From Escarpia spicata (lineage: Eukaryota; Annelida; Polychaeta; Sabellida; Siboglinidae), in assembly GCA_963995525.1 (NCBI GenBank), contig OZ023206.1, positions 2,369,565 to 2,433,564 of the forward strand: a DNA stretch of 64,000 nucleotides, given 5' to 3'. Below, in pieces: positions 11,300 to 22,160 of the stretch (position 1 is its first letter; every line of letters begins with the position of its first letter). A program made the position numbers and the translations under genes. The notes below the pieces were generated by a model, which worked only from the letters and a program-made list of their open reading frames with translations, was not told the origin of the DNA and searched no databases.

Positions 11300-12400
11300 G
11301 TACCACGGATGTATCGTTGCCCAAAGATCGACGAGGTATCACTGAGATTCGTTGTAGACGACACACAAACGACAGCACACACAGAGTGTCCAGAGACTAC
11401 GCAAATAAATTCCAATCATTAGTGGAGAAACAGAACACCGGCCTGCGAATTCACAGGAATTGGTTGAATAAATAACATAGTTAAAAGATAAAGACGGAAA
11501 ATCTTTGTGTCATACAATGTCGTATCACTATTTACGGAAACCAACCTCAAAGTCGTCAACGTCTGAATTGTTTTTTTGTCCTGGGGACTACATACTTTTT
11601 TTATTTGGAACATATCTTGACCAGCATACGTTTGGTGTAGCAATGAGTAGTCCAATATCACCCATTGTTGTAAATATAACAGAACATCATAGCTACACCG
11701 ACAGACTATTATCATCCAACGAAAAGGATGTGTTGATGACATAGTCTGTCTACTATGCAAAAGCAACATAGAAAAATGAAGGAAACAATTGATCATAGCT
11801 GATCCCATGTGTAGCATAATTTGCACGAGATGCGGTATCGAGAACAATAGCATGCACATCCTGGATGCAAAGTGAACCAAAAATGAGGATGGCAGATGGG
11901 GAAAAGAATGAAGAGGAACAACACCAATTAGGAGCCTTCCAATATATATTGCTATCCGTCCTGGGCACTAAAAGATGACGAGTAACAACAAGAGAAACCG
12001 GCAGACAAACAGAAAAAGGAAACTAACAACAGAAGCCACCTTTTAATCCCACAGAAGAAGGGTGTTTCTGCGTATCTCCACACCACCCTCAAGCGCCTGT
12101 TGAAAGGGACAACGTAGAAGCAGACGTACCATGTACGAGTTGTGGTGCCGCATGATATGCATAATAAATTATTCAAGACAAGACTGAAAGAGTACATGGA
12201 AGATGCAGAGAACACACAAATGGAGCAATACAAGAGAAGCAAGGAGATCAATGTCTACAATCAATCAATCGGCCCTCACAAACCAAACAACCACAAGGAT
12301 AGAGTGGAATGCAGTGAAAGTAACGGACAAGGAGACTAGACAGAGAAAGCACGTAAAACGGCAATAAGGATACGAAAACCAGGAACACCAAACAACCAAT
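11300..12400 (+). pseudogene. Penelope-like element relic with RT and endonuclease remnants
   Basis: Fragments are in family order but in shifting frames: RCPKIDEVSLRFVVDD near 11310, then YLDQHTFGVAMSSPISPIVV near 11615-11675 (the RT G-x-A-M-x-S-P-x-S-P motif), then DDIVCLLCKSNIEK near 11735. After these come KLFKTRLKEYMEDAENTQME (12166-12225) from the endonuclease region and the terminal RVEWNAVKVTDKETR. The order matches Penelope-like polyproteins. Many stops show that this is an old copy. It ends in the sequence duplicated at 1794-2213. Confidence 0.65.
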
Positions 12401-12690
12401 ATAGAAACGTCGAGCTGTCATATTAGGCCATGAGTCAGGACCCACAATTTGGGCCACCATTACATTTTTAGGGGCAAATGCTGGAGATGGAAAATATATG
12501 ATAGCATTGCAGCACTGGTTGCTTTCTGTGAGAAATCACTCTGTTTATCACTATCCGAATTTGGTGACGTCATCCGACCCGGACGTTACACGCACTGACA
12601 AATGCACCTTGATAACAAACAGCAGAAAGTTTATCCCTCCATCAACCATTCACACATATATATATATCATCATCATCATTGTACAACCGT
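12298..12690 (+). repeat. Second copy of the duplicated Penelope/RTE-flank block
   Basis: This block matches 1794-2213 over its length apart from point differences and the length of the AT run. In both places it is followed by the same RTE 3' tail, so the RTE insertion predates the duplication. Confidence 0.85.
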
Positions 12691-14306
12691 AGTGTCCTGT
12701 GGTTAGGTGAAGGCTTCAGCATGTCGTTTCCAAATCTGCCTGTCTTGCGCTATCCTCTGCCAGATGGTGCCCTTCCAGTACTCGTGTAGTTCGTTTCTCC
12801 ATCGTCTCGTCGGTCTTCGATCGTTTCCCTTCGTAAGGTCTCCAGGTTGTGATACGCGATGTCCATCGTTTCTCTCGTAGTCTGCTGATGTGCCTTGCCC
12901 AGATCCACTTCTGTCTTCTGATTTGTTCTGTCAAGTCTATGATCTTTGTCTTCTGCCTTACCCAGATGTTTGTTGTTCTCTCCCGATATGTGATGTTTAA
13001 CATACTTCTTTCCATCTTTGTTCGTGCGGCTGCTAGCTTGTTCTTTGTCTGGATGGTGAGTACCCATGTTTCCGCGCCGCATGTCATCGCTGGAAGAACG
13101 CATGCGTTGAAGACTTGTCTCTTCAAGCAGGTTCCAAAGTTACCCTTGAAGATGTCGCGGTGTTTGGCGAATGCTCTCCAGCCGGCAGTTATGCTTCTTT
13201 GAATCTCCTTGTCTTTGTTTTTTTCTCTGATACCGTATCGCTGTCCCAGATAGAGGTAGATTTCATCGTTCTCTATCTGCGTCGTGTTGTTATATATATT
13301 GGTGTGTCATTTTCTACCATCACTTTTGTCTTCGAGATGTTCATCTTGAGACCTTGTTTTTCACTTTCATCAGCTAGCTCCTGCAGCATGTTTTGTAGTT
13401 CTTGCGGTGTAGTAGCGCATATGAGTAGGTCGTCGGCGAAGCGAAGATGGCTGAGATATTCTCCGTCTATCATCACGCCTTTGGTTTCCCAGATCAGTCT
13501 TCGGAATATGCTACCGAGTGTTGCCGTGAACAGCTTGAGCGATATGGTGTCACCCTGTCCTACTCCTCTCTTGATGTTGATGTTGTTGCTCTTTTTGTGT
13601 AGGTGGACTGTCACCGAGCTGTTGGTGTAGATGTCTTTCAGGAGTTCGATGTACGTCTTCTATACCCTGTTCTTGAAGGGAGGCAGTATTGCTTGAGTTT
13701 GTACCGAATCGAAAGCCTTCTCGTAGTCGACGAAAGCGATGCTGAGCGGGATATTATATTCTCGGCACTTCTCTTTAGGTTGGTTTACTTTCTTGATGTT
13801 GCCCATTCTACCAAGGTGTTACCTCTTTCGTTTCTGACACCTAGGCCAAATTGGCCTGTTGCCGTTTGCGAAATGTTTGTTCGTTTCCCTGCTTAGGCAT
13901 TAAAGTCTCCCATCACTATCGTGTAGTGGGTTGGCTTTTCAAAGGTCTCATCCACGTCGTTATAGAAGTTGTCCGTGTCTTCTTCTGAGTATGCTGTTAT
14001 TGGTGGATATACTTGTACTATCTTCAGTTTGTAGCGCTTTGTTTTACGTAGAACAAATTCTGCTACTCTGGGGCTCACCATATTGTTTTTCCATTTCTTG
14101 TTTATGAGAAAGCTTACTCCTGCTTGGCCGTTATTTGCCGTGGAGTGGTATAGTAGATGGTAGGTAGTGAAGCATTCCTCTCTTCTTCTGACTTCTCCGA
14201 TCCCGATCACACCCCATACCAACCTGGTTTCCCTAAGTTCTTCCTCCAGTTCTTGTATATGTTCATCTCTTAGTAGTGTTCTTACGTTATATGTTGCTAT
14301 CTTCAT
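12660..14306 (-). mobile_element. RTE LINE copy 2 (internally deleted)
   Basis: Read on the minus strand, the element starts with an APE endonuclease (13893-14306): MKIATYNVRTLL, WGVIGIGEVRRREE, VYPPITAY and HYTIVMGDFNA. It then jumps near 13790-13890 into the RT, losing most of the endonuclease and the RT N-terminus. From there VGQGDTISLKLF, LRFADDLLICATTPQELQNM and NISKTKVMVEN lead to the C-terminus with ITYRERTTNIWVRQKTK. The 3' end carries the ATG microsatellite tail. It lacks the L2 and hAT insertions found in copy 1, and so shows the pre-insertion sequence of those sites. Confidence 0.85.
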
Positions 14307-14389
14307 TCTACTTACCTGCTCTTGGCGGCTCTTCTTGACTCATATATTCTTAGCACCCCCTCCACATAGCCGTAGTACGGGTTGGTAGG

Positions 14390-14505
14390 GGGGGCGACGT
14401 AGGGTGAACGAAATTGCCCAATTTTGGACAAGGCAGCCGAACCAGTATCGAACCACCGCCCAGCCGGCGCCGGGATTTGAAACCAGTTCCCTCCAGTCGA
14501 GAGTC

Positions 14506-14514
<9 letters not shown>
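14390..14514 (-). mobile_element. tRNA-derived SINE fragment
   Basis: Read on the minus strand, the segment starts with GCCGGACTCTCGACTGGAGG and has a B-box-like GGTTTCAAATCCC. It continues into the same body as the SINE at 22893-23123 (GGCGGTGGTTCG, CGGCTGCCTTGTC, AATTTCGTTCACC). The A-box half is missing, cut by the AT tract. It is non-coding. Confidence 0.65.
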
Positions 14515-14555
<41 letters not shown>

Positions 14556-14675
14556 GTATATATATAAATATATGTATATATATATGTATATATATGTGTG
14601 TGTATGTATGTGTATATATATATATATATATGTCTCTTTTTTTATTTTTTATTTATATATATATATAAATGTATA
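14512..14675. repeat. AT/TATG microsatellite
   Basis: Imperfect TA dinucleotides with interspersed GTATG units. The next transposon sits in this tract. Confidence 0.9.
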
Positions 14676-14677
14676 TA

Positions 14678-15625
14678 CAGTCGCGCCACGTTATAACGCG
14701 CCCCGTTATAACGCGGATTCGGTTATAACGCGGTCGGTCGTGGACCCCGAATTTCTGCCGCCAGGGGGAAAATGGGCGCTATGACATGTTTGTTTTTGCG
14801 CCGACATCAAACGAATCGTTTCCAATCTGCTAGTCATGCTCATGGTTTCCGCGGATCGCCAGGTTTCGGCGCCAGGCGGCTTGTAAAGTGCAATTGAAAT
14901 TCACAAATACGCCTTGCTTAAGAATGGGTTAAAAACGTTTTAATACAGCTTAGTAGGCAAAATCAGTAAGCTATCATTGCGTAACAAATATTAGCTTTTC
15001 GCTGCGATTAACGCAAAGCTACTGCCTGTACTGGTGCGCCAAAATATTAATTCGTCAACCGCATATGAATTGGTGAATCGTAATATTGTTCGGCACGGTA
15101 AATGTGCTTTCTAAATTGGTATTTTGATATTGATTGAAAGACGAAGTTAAGCCAATTGTGAGCGTACTTATAGCTGTAAATCCTTAATCAACTCTAACAC
15201 AGCGTTTCTCAAATAATTTGCGTATTCGGCTGCTGAGTGCCAGGTCATTATTTTAGATCTTACGTCAGCGGTACCATATTATCGTTCAGTTGACCGTGGC
15301 TTGTTGGTCCGTTGTTTATTTAAAAACGGTACACAATTCATGAATTTTATTCAGTTCAACAGTGTCCAACAGTGTACGACATTTAAACAGAATACACACT
15401 GACATTGGCTGGCAGTTTAATAAGCTTCATAAACTGCATAAAGACTGCGCGACGTGCACACTTTGGTTGGCTTCGATGGCGTTCTTCGTGCAGCAGCGGT
15501 GTCGGTCGTCGTCGTAGCGCCTCTGACGGCAGATATGGGAACGCGCCACGTTTATAACGCGCCTCGTTTATAACGCGGATTCATTTCGTGGACCCCGACT
15601 ACCGCGTTATAACGAGGCGCGACTG
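14678..15625. mobile_element. Tc1/mariner (pogo-like) non-autonomous element
   Basis: The ends CAGTCGCGCC and GGCGCGACTG are inverted repeats flanked by TA on both sides (14676-14677 and 15626-15627), the target duplication of the Tc1/mariner superfamily. The terminal regions repeat TTATAACGCG several times in each end and share CGTGGACCCCGA. I find no transposase frame in the 948 bp, so this is a MITE-like derivative. The pogo assignment rests on TIR style only. Confidence 0.75.
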
Positions 15626-15635
15626 TATATATATT

Positions 15636-15692
<57 letters not shown>

Positions 15693-15876
15693 TATAGTTC
15701 AATAATTAAATGAATATCTAAACAATATTAATAAACATTATTGCATCAAACCTATGTCGTTGTTTTTATTAACAATTAAAGTTGCGTTCTGAGATCATCC
15801 ATCTTTAAGATACCCATTTCCAGTGAATCAACATGCCCCATACACTACGTATCACTTTCCAAATAGACTTGTTTTT

Positions 15877-15975
15877 CACATAATTATTACGAAATTTAAG
15901 ATACAATTACGTACAAGACGAACAATTACATCTGCGTACTATATATATATATATATATATATTACATCTGCGTAC

Positions 15976-16019
<44 letters not shown>

Positions 16020-16083
16020 GTACGCAGATGTAATTGTTCGTTTTGTGCGCAATTGTATCTTACATTGCGTAATAATTATGTAT
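15877..16083. repeat. Palindromic hairpin element with AT loop
   Basis: A left arm running from CATAATTATTACG to TTACATCTGCGTACTATA is complementary to a right arm running from TATAGTACGCAGATGTAA to CGTAATAATTATG, over about 65 bp with few mismatches. The loop is TA repeats with one extra copy of TTACATCTGCGTACTATA. It may be a foldback MITE. Confidence 0.85.
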
Positions 16084-16336
16084 ATATATATATATATACA
16101 CACTGTATGTATATATATATATACGTTTTTATTCCGCTGTTTGAAAATGGTTACCGGTATTTTTTTTTAAACATAACCTATCGAATAACATATCAAGTGC
16201 CAACGTAACATTTATGGTAGCAAGTAACAAAAAATGTGTAAATATTGTTTATGTTATACGTACACATTCTTAAAAACACCTAAACTGGTAGTTTAAATCA
16301 GAAAGCAACTTTGACACGAGGTTGAACGGAACTCAC

Positions 16337-16546
16337 CTTCCACCCTGTTTGATATTTGCACGTGCGAGACCATCTGGCGCGAGCCGAGGTCGACCGCCCA
16401 CCAAGGCATGGTAGTTCCATTTGTATGCGAGCAGGACCCGGAGTAGAAGTTGCCGTTATGATTGCCGTCAACGGCACGAGGGGCGTGCCCCGAGAACGTC
16501 GTTGACGACTGGAAGGCCGGCTGGTTCAACGCGACGTTCGTGGACG
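16337..16546 (-). CDS. Fucolectin-like gene, exon encoding the first half of the FTP/F5/8C domain
   Basis: The exon is 210 nt, phase 1 at both ends, with acceptor TTTTCTTGCGATGCAG and donor GTGAGT. It encodes STNVALNQPAFQSSTTFSG, then HAPRAVDGNHNGNFYSGSC, then MPWWAVDLGSRQMVSHVQIS and NRVE. These are the hallmark features of the fucolectin/tachylectin-4 type F5/8C domain: N-V-A-x-x-x-P-A-x-Q-S-S at the start, AVDGN, SGSCSHT, and WWAVDLG. The next exon in frame is 10078-10293. Upstream exons (signal peptide, other domains) must lie at higher coordinates but I could not find them; the intron immediately upstream holds a MITE 145 bp from the acceptor. Confidence 0.85.
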
Positions 16547-16690
16547 CTGCATCGCAAGAAAACAGTCAGTAGTCATTGCACAGAAGGAAAACATACTCAA
16601 CCTTTCGGCGCCTGAAGCAAGTATTAGAAGCAATACGCACAAAAGTTCGCAATGTCGAGTAAAATGTATAGTACCATTTGCTCACCAGTA

Positions 16691-17677
16691 GGGGAGACAG
16701 GGGCTGGTTGACGCGATTTACACAAAAAGTCATATTTAGCAAATGCTGTATTATTTGGGTAAATCATAATAGCGTGGCTACATTCCAAATTATATCACCT
16801 ATTAATAGACGTATTCATGCATTTCACAAGTGGAATGCTATTTGTCGTATTGCTTGTTATTTAACACCGTGTCACCTGCGCCAACCTGCCCCGTATACAG
16901 GGCAGGATGACGCCCTTTCCAGTAGCCTATTACCCCCCTCCCCCTTCCCCGGTAATAGGCCTAGCCTACTAAAAAATGCTAGTTTATGCATGATTCAAAC
17001 ATAATATTATTACTCTACCGCAATATTAGCTAAACACATAAGCGGCATTGCGCATATTAATTGTCAATAATTCCTACACAAAGTCACACTGCGCATAGCC
17101 TAGGCATAGTAGGCCGACTATAACAGCCCCCCGCGCTCCTTAGCTGCACAAAATTATAAATGACGGCAAATAGATATAACGTAAGTTACAATTGGTTTCT
17201 CTCTCCCCCGTATTACAGCATTTATATCCAACGAAAACGCATAGAGTAATAAGACACACTTGCGAGGCAGGTTGACGCATGCGCCAACCTGCCCCATAGA
17301 AAACGCGTCAACCTGCCCCGAGCTGGTCGGCCGCCATTTGCAATACGCAACACACTACATATGTGCCGTAACGTAATTGTGTTATTTTCACGTGTGCTTA
17401 TATAACTTAGCTTCAGCAGTGGCCACTGTACGCATTTTGGTCACTAATTAACGAACTTGTACACGACAGAGAGTATATTGACATTTTATTACTCAAAGTT
17501 AATAAAATGCAAGCCGTGATAACTCGCTCGCGTGTTTTTTCTTTTGACGCCGAACTTTCTGGAGTTGTGCGTAATCATCCCGTTGATCGGTAGATGGAGC
17601 CACCTTGCAATTGGTTCAATATTATTCCGATAAATCAAATAAATCAACCAGCCTCGTCAACCAGCCCCGGTCTCCCC
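16691..17677. mobile_element. TA-flanked MITE rich in AACCTGCCCC motifs
   Basis: The termini GGGGAGACAGGGGCTGGTTG (left) and the inverse of CAACCAGCCCCGGTCTCCCC (right) form a 20-bp TIR with one mismatch. They are flanked by TA at 16689-16690 and 17678-17679, as for Tc1/mariner-type elements. Internally the motif CAACCTGCCCC recurs, often joined to a GCATGCGC-like palindrome (around 16880 and 17280-17320). No transposase is visible in 987 bp. Confidence 0.75.
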
Positions 17678-17679
17678 TA

Positions 17680-18358
17680 CGTCATGTGGAACTTGTAAAA
17701 TTATGTCGATCATGTCGGATTACTACTGACGTGTTATGGCTGCTATGATACTACCTACGGCGCAGCCAGGTTCTGAGTGCTCCAATGTGCATCAATGTCT
17801 GTTCCACCCGGTACAACAATGTTAAGTGATTACAAGCTGCAGCGTCATAAGGCGATAGTAACAACAATAAAATACAAAATCTAACTTAGTGATCACGTTG
17901 TTGCATTAGACAACTCGAAGGGTTCTATGGGACGCGCATGGAGCAAACCAATACATTAGTGACATACGGTATATCAAATCATAGCATAGAGCTTCTTTAC
18001 GATGGACAACAGTTCAGTCCTATAAACCCCTTCAACTCCGAATCTTTCGCAATGTATTTTTTATGAAATAAAAATGGGTCTCCTCCAGCTGGTTGTATTC
18101 TATATTTCAATTGATTGCGTCACCGTGGCAGTGCGTCGTATAGTGCACCAGGGTTGTTCGACAGGGGGCGCACAGGTGCCAAGAATGAACCTGGGGTAAG
18201 CAGCACAATTGGTGAAATTTATGTAAGAACAAGGCAGCACAGGCTGCCCATTTTGCATAGCGGGATGCATGGTTTGTTGTTTTTTGTTTGCGGTGGTCTC
18301 TGAATTGTGAAGTAGAATTGTATGATATTTTCTTGCTGTGAGCAATGATACAGTGAAC

Positions 18359-18398
<40 letters not shown>

Positions 18399-18486
18399 GA
18401 ACGCTTGTTGAATTAGAGCCTGTCAACAATTACGTAATCAGAGCGAGCGTGGCACTGTACGTCCACTGACTGTTGACACCTGGCGC
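17680..18486. other. Unassigned intergenic or intronic sequence
   Basis: No convincing coding sequence is present. It contains a (GTT)n run at 18358-18398 and, at the right, the GC-richer 5' region of the LINE whose ORF1 begins at 18516. Confidence 0.5.
18358..18398. repeat. (GTT)n microsatellite
   Basis: About thirteen uninterrupted TTG/GTT trinucleotides. Confidence 0.95.
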
Positions 18487-18515
18487 CGCTTTGTGTCGCT
18501 TTGTTTCTGTGCATC

Positions 18516-18830
18516 ATGTCTAAGGAAACGCGCAAGAGCAGCAGCAGAAGCCGGGGAACAACCGATGAAGAAGATCAGCTGACCTTCAACCAACGAGTGT
18601 TGGGTGTTCTCCAAGATCCAGAAATCATGGGAAAAATTAAGCTGGCGCTATTCCCAACTGAATTAACGGAAGAGCTTGAAGAATTGCAAACGACATTAAC
18701 ATCATTCTAGGAGACATTAAAAGAAAGACACACGCATCGGCGAGTTAGAGGCTCGGGTGATCTCCCTGAAAGAGGAAGTCGACCGCCACGGCCAGTACAT
18801 GAGGCGGCCGAATATTCGCTTCCAGGTGCC
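18516..18830 (+). pseudogene. LINE ORF1 N-terminus, orientated against the rest of its element
   Basis: An ATG opens MSKETRKSSSRSRGTTDEE, then FNQRVLGVLQDPEIMGKIK and TELTEELEELQTTL. After one frameshift the frame continues as IGELEARVISLKEEVDRHGQ and YMRRPNIRFQVP. A charged N-terminus followed by a heptad-rich coiled coil ending in R-R-x-N-I-R-F is typical of LINE ORF1 RNA-binding proteins. The sequence stops abruptly at about 18832, where minus-strand RT sequence begins. Confidence 0.6.
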
Positions 18831-18832
18831 AA

Positions 18833-20830
18833 GACCAAGTTTAAATGGTGTTGTCTTAAGTTTAAGTCCACGACCTCTTGTCGAAATGGTGGTATTTATA
18901 GCAGTGCTATTGCACGAAATGAGATTATTTTCAGATACATTGACATGACCAGGCATGATATCATATAGCATTACTATATCATTATAAACCCTGCGGAGTT
19001 CGAGACTCTCTAGATGAAGATATTCAAGTCTTTGTAAGTAGCCATGCTTGGCATCGAATTTACCGCCGTAATAGACCCGGCACGTAAAGAACCGTTTCAC
19101 ATTCTCTAACTGGTCGGTCATGCCCAAGTACTGCCTAGCGGGTTTGTATGGGTTCCACACAGTATAACAGTATTCCAGCAATGGGCGCACGAATGATTTA
19201 TGTGCTTTAATGAGAGCACAAGCATCAGCAGTATTAAAGCAGCGAAAAATAGCATTGATTGCGCTGTTTGCTTTGTCAGAAATAGACAAAATGTGCTGCT
19301 TAGATAAACATTTATCATCCACTGTAACACCAAGATCTCGGTATGTATTGACGTTAACAAGCTGTACACCTTTCAGGTGATAAGTAGCCGGGATACTATT
19401 TCTAACCGTCAGTACACAACATTTATGTTCAGCTACTTGACACTGCCACCGGTCAGCCCAAACCAAAGATTAATTAATGTTCAGCTACTTGACACTGCCA
19501 CCGGTCAGCCCAAACCAAAGATTCATTAATGTTCAGCTACTTGACACTGCCACGGGTCAGCCCAAACCAAAGATTCATTAATGTTCAGCTACTTGACACT
19601 GCCACCGGTCAGCCCAAACCAAAGATTCATTAAGGCACTGTTGCTTATCAGGCCGTTCGGAAACATCCGAGAACACGGTGGATATTTTTGGTATCATCCG
19701 CAAAAAAACATACATTAGTGTTAGCAGTCACACTTTCGTCGGGCAGGTAATTTTTGCTGTCAGCCAGTATTCGTTCAAACAAACGGCACGTAGCTGGTAG
19801 AATGCTAATCGGGCGGTAATTACATGTCTGCGATGCATCTCCTTTCTTATAAACAGGGGTGATGTCCGCCAATGTCCAGAGCGAGGGACTTGCACCGTTG
19901 TCGAGTTACATTTTGAAAATAATATACAGTGGCGTACATAGTTCATAATTATGAAATACATTTAGGTACAGCGAAGGGTACGCCACCCAGGCTACGGCTC
20001 AACTTATTTGGCAGCTTACAGATGGATTTACGCACAAGCCCTGGGTAGAGCTTAATGCTAAATAACCGAACATTTGTAGGCATGTTTAACTCTGGTAAAG
20101 TCCCATCGTCCATAGTGAAAACAGACGAAACTTGTCTATTTAGTTTATTGGCTTTGTCGATATCACTGACAGCTAACAACATTTATTAAGTAGGGGGGCT
20201 ACCCCGTCTTTACATCCGCGCTGATAGTTGATGTATTGGTAAAAGGCAGAACTGTCAACTAATTGCAGGATCGTTCGCTCCCTATTGTTAACAAATTACT
20301 AGACAGCTAGCGTGTACCTGCTTTGCGCGGTCCGCCATTAGTACACACCGTTAGGCAGATGTTTACATGTCGATAGGCGTTTACATTTTGTGCGTAGCTT
20401 GACAATATGTTTCAAGTAGTTTGTAGGTGTTTTATTGGAACCGTTTGAGACAGACACGCACTGAGAACATATGGAAAAGAAGGTGTCCGTGACGGTCGTG
20501 AGCATTGTATTTATCGAAGGACATTCTGACAGCAACTCGGGCCTATTCACCGGATAGCTGGTCTTTTAGAGATAATTCTCCGTATTTTGTGGCCCGGGTG
20601 GTGCAAAATATATGTTGAGAGTGAAAACTAGCGAAAGTTATCAGTTGCAGCAACTTGTGCCACAGCCGAGGGTAAAGGTTTAACGTGTTGTTGCCACGGG
20701 TTGGAAAATGTACATGCTGGGTTAGAGCATTTTCAGAATACGGCCACACTTCCACCAGTACGGTTATTTCTATCACAACGAAATAGATCATAGGTACCAT
20801 TATATCCATCCATCTTTGCATTGATTTACA
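18833..20830 (-). pseudogene. CR1/L2-group LINE pol relic (endonuclease end and RT)
   Basis: Read downward on the minus strand there is an endonuclease end (LTQHVHFPTRGNNTLNLY, 20543-20821), a linker, and an RT N-terminus (DIDKANKLNRQVSSVFTMDD near 20160). Next come ADITPVYKKGDASQTCNYRP and ISILPATCRLFERILAD (19648-19872), then FFADDTKN reached through an internal deletion. The C-terminal RT region at 18840-19466 contains YRDLGVTVDDKC, KSFVRPLLEYCYTVWNPYK, RLEYLHLESLELRR and TRGRGLKLK. Multiple frameshifts and the internal deletion make it non-functional. It includes a 52-bp tandem array. Confidence 0.7.
19425..19634. repeat. 52-bp tandem repeat, four copies
   Basis: The unit starts ATGTTCAGCTACTTGACACT and includes CCACCGGTCAGCCCAAACC. 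Copies differ by one or two bases. It duplicates a piece of the surrounding LINE RT (the end encoding VAEH, plus adjacent sequence). Confidence 0.9.
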
Positions 20831-20926
20831 AATGTATCCAAATGATCGGGTGGGTTGCGATTGTTTAGTCAGTCAGTTCCGGTATGTGGTCGTTCTGTCC
20901 ATGAATCGCTTCGCGTAGAGGGCCGG

Positions 20927-21334
20927 CTAGCGCGTTGTTGCTGTGCGACGAGCGTTGACGGCAGCTTTCCAGGAAGAGTAGTTCGACTGGCTGTAGCGGA
21001 CGGTTGTCTTCCAGTCTACGCGGTCCACGTTGTGTTCAAAGTCATGAAGCATGTAACGTAACTCAAAGTTCTTGCTTCTGGAACTGTAAACACATTCCAC
21101 TATTTTGTCGTGGTCCAAGGTTTCGTGGGATGCACCGTAGGACAGACTGTCCCGGTGTTCTCGGGTTTCTTTTGGCAAAGATGGTCTGATGTACACTGCG
21201 TTGAAATCGGCGTTTTCTCGGAGGTCGTTTCTCTCTATAAAAACTTCGTCACTGGAGGCTTGATTCAAGAATGTTATTTTCATCAGAGGAGGTCGTTGCG
21301 TTGCTTGCTGCTTCGGGAATAGGTATATGGTCAC
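20927..21334 (-). pseudogene. LINE ORF1p C-terminal region
   Basis: A continuous 135-codon frame encodes RPPLMKITFLNQASSDEVF, ENADFNAVYIRPSLPKETR and FEHNVDRVDWKTTVRYSQSN. It reads like the C-terminal RNA-binding portion of LINE ORF1 proteins (R-P-x-L-x-K, then a Y-I-R-P-S-L-x-K-E-x-R-x-x-R motif). Its position 5' of the endonuclease remnant on the same strand fits. The ORF1 N-terminus of this family lies inverted at 18516-18830. Confidence 0.55.
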
Positions 21335-21745
21335 TTCTCACCAAAGTGCTGCAGACCTGGTTGTAAGTGGCTCAAACTAAATGTCGTTATATTGATTAAT
21401 CCTTTCGGTAAAGTAAAGGCATGGTATTTGGAGTAACTGTAAAAAGATTTTGGTAGACTAACTCCAGAAATTGAATTTTTGGCCGATTCATGAAATTCCC
21501 GTCTGTGAAGTCCTGTTATTGTACCTCGCCGCCATGTTAGCGTGCGTCGCCGCCGGTTACATGTGTTTGACGTTTAGGATAATTCCGTTTTTCTATTTCC
21601 ATATATGCACTAGTTGTGTGGGTAGCTCCGGATACTAAAAACCTCTTTGAATAATGTTTTTAGCCATCCACCCTCCCCGAGTTCTCTGACTATTGTTTTT
21701 TCACCTCCGACTTCTCGGCTTTAGAGTGTGTCCAGCATTTCCTTT
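21335..21745. other. Unassigned sequence
   Basis: I recognise no coding or repeat family here. Confidence 0.45.
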
Positions 21746-21749
21746 CTAC

Positions 21750-22160
21750 ATACACTGCTTGCGTGTTCTAGAAAGATGGCCCCGCATATTATGTCGTTGG
21801 TAATACCATTTAACATCCAAGAAATATATTTTTATGGTTAGATAGTGATGGGCGAGGTATGATAACAGGTTTTTAAGTATCGACAGTATAAGGGCCAATT
21901 CTTGCAACATTTTAGTTCCTGACACCAAATTTCATACTTACGTCACTTTATATTTTTGTTTGCTCCGCCCCCCTCGGTATTTTGTTTTTACACACATCCG
22001 CCACTAATGGAGTGTTTGCAGCAATTTCATTTGTACAGATAGAGTGCTTGGGTGTTCTAGAAAGATGGCCCCACATACTATGTCGTTGGTAATACCAGTT
22101 AACATCCAAGAAATTAATGTTTATGGTTAAATAGTCATGGGCGAGGTATGATAACATCAA
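21750..22160. repeat. Diverged direct duplication with GGGCGAGGTATGATAACA motif
   Basis: Sequence around 21750-21867 (GTGTTCTAGAAAGATGGCCC, then ATGTCGTTGGTAATACCA, then CATCCAAGAAAT) recurs at 22042-22156, 289-292 bp further on. Both copies end in GGGCGAGGTATGATAACA. Two further solo copies of the last motif follow at 22317 and, more diverged, at 22471. Confidence 0.8.
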
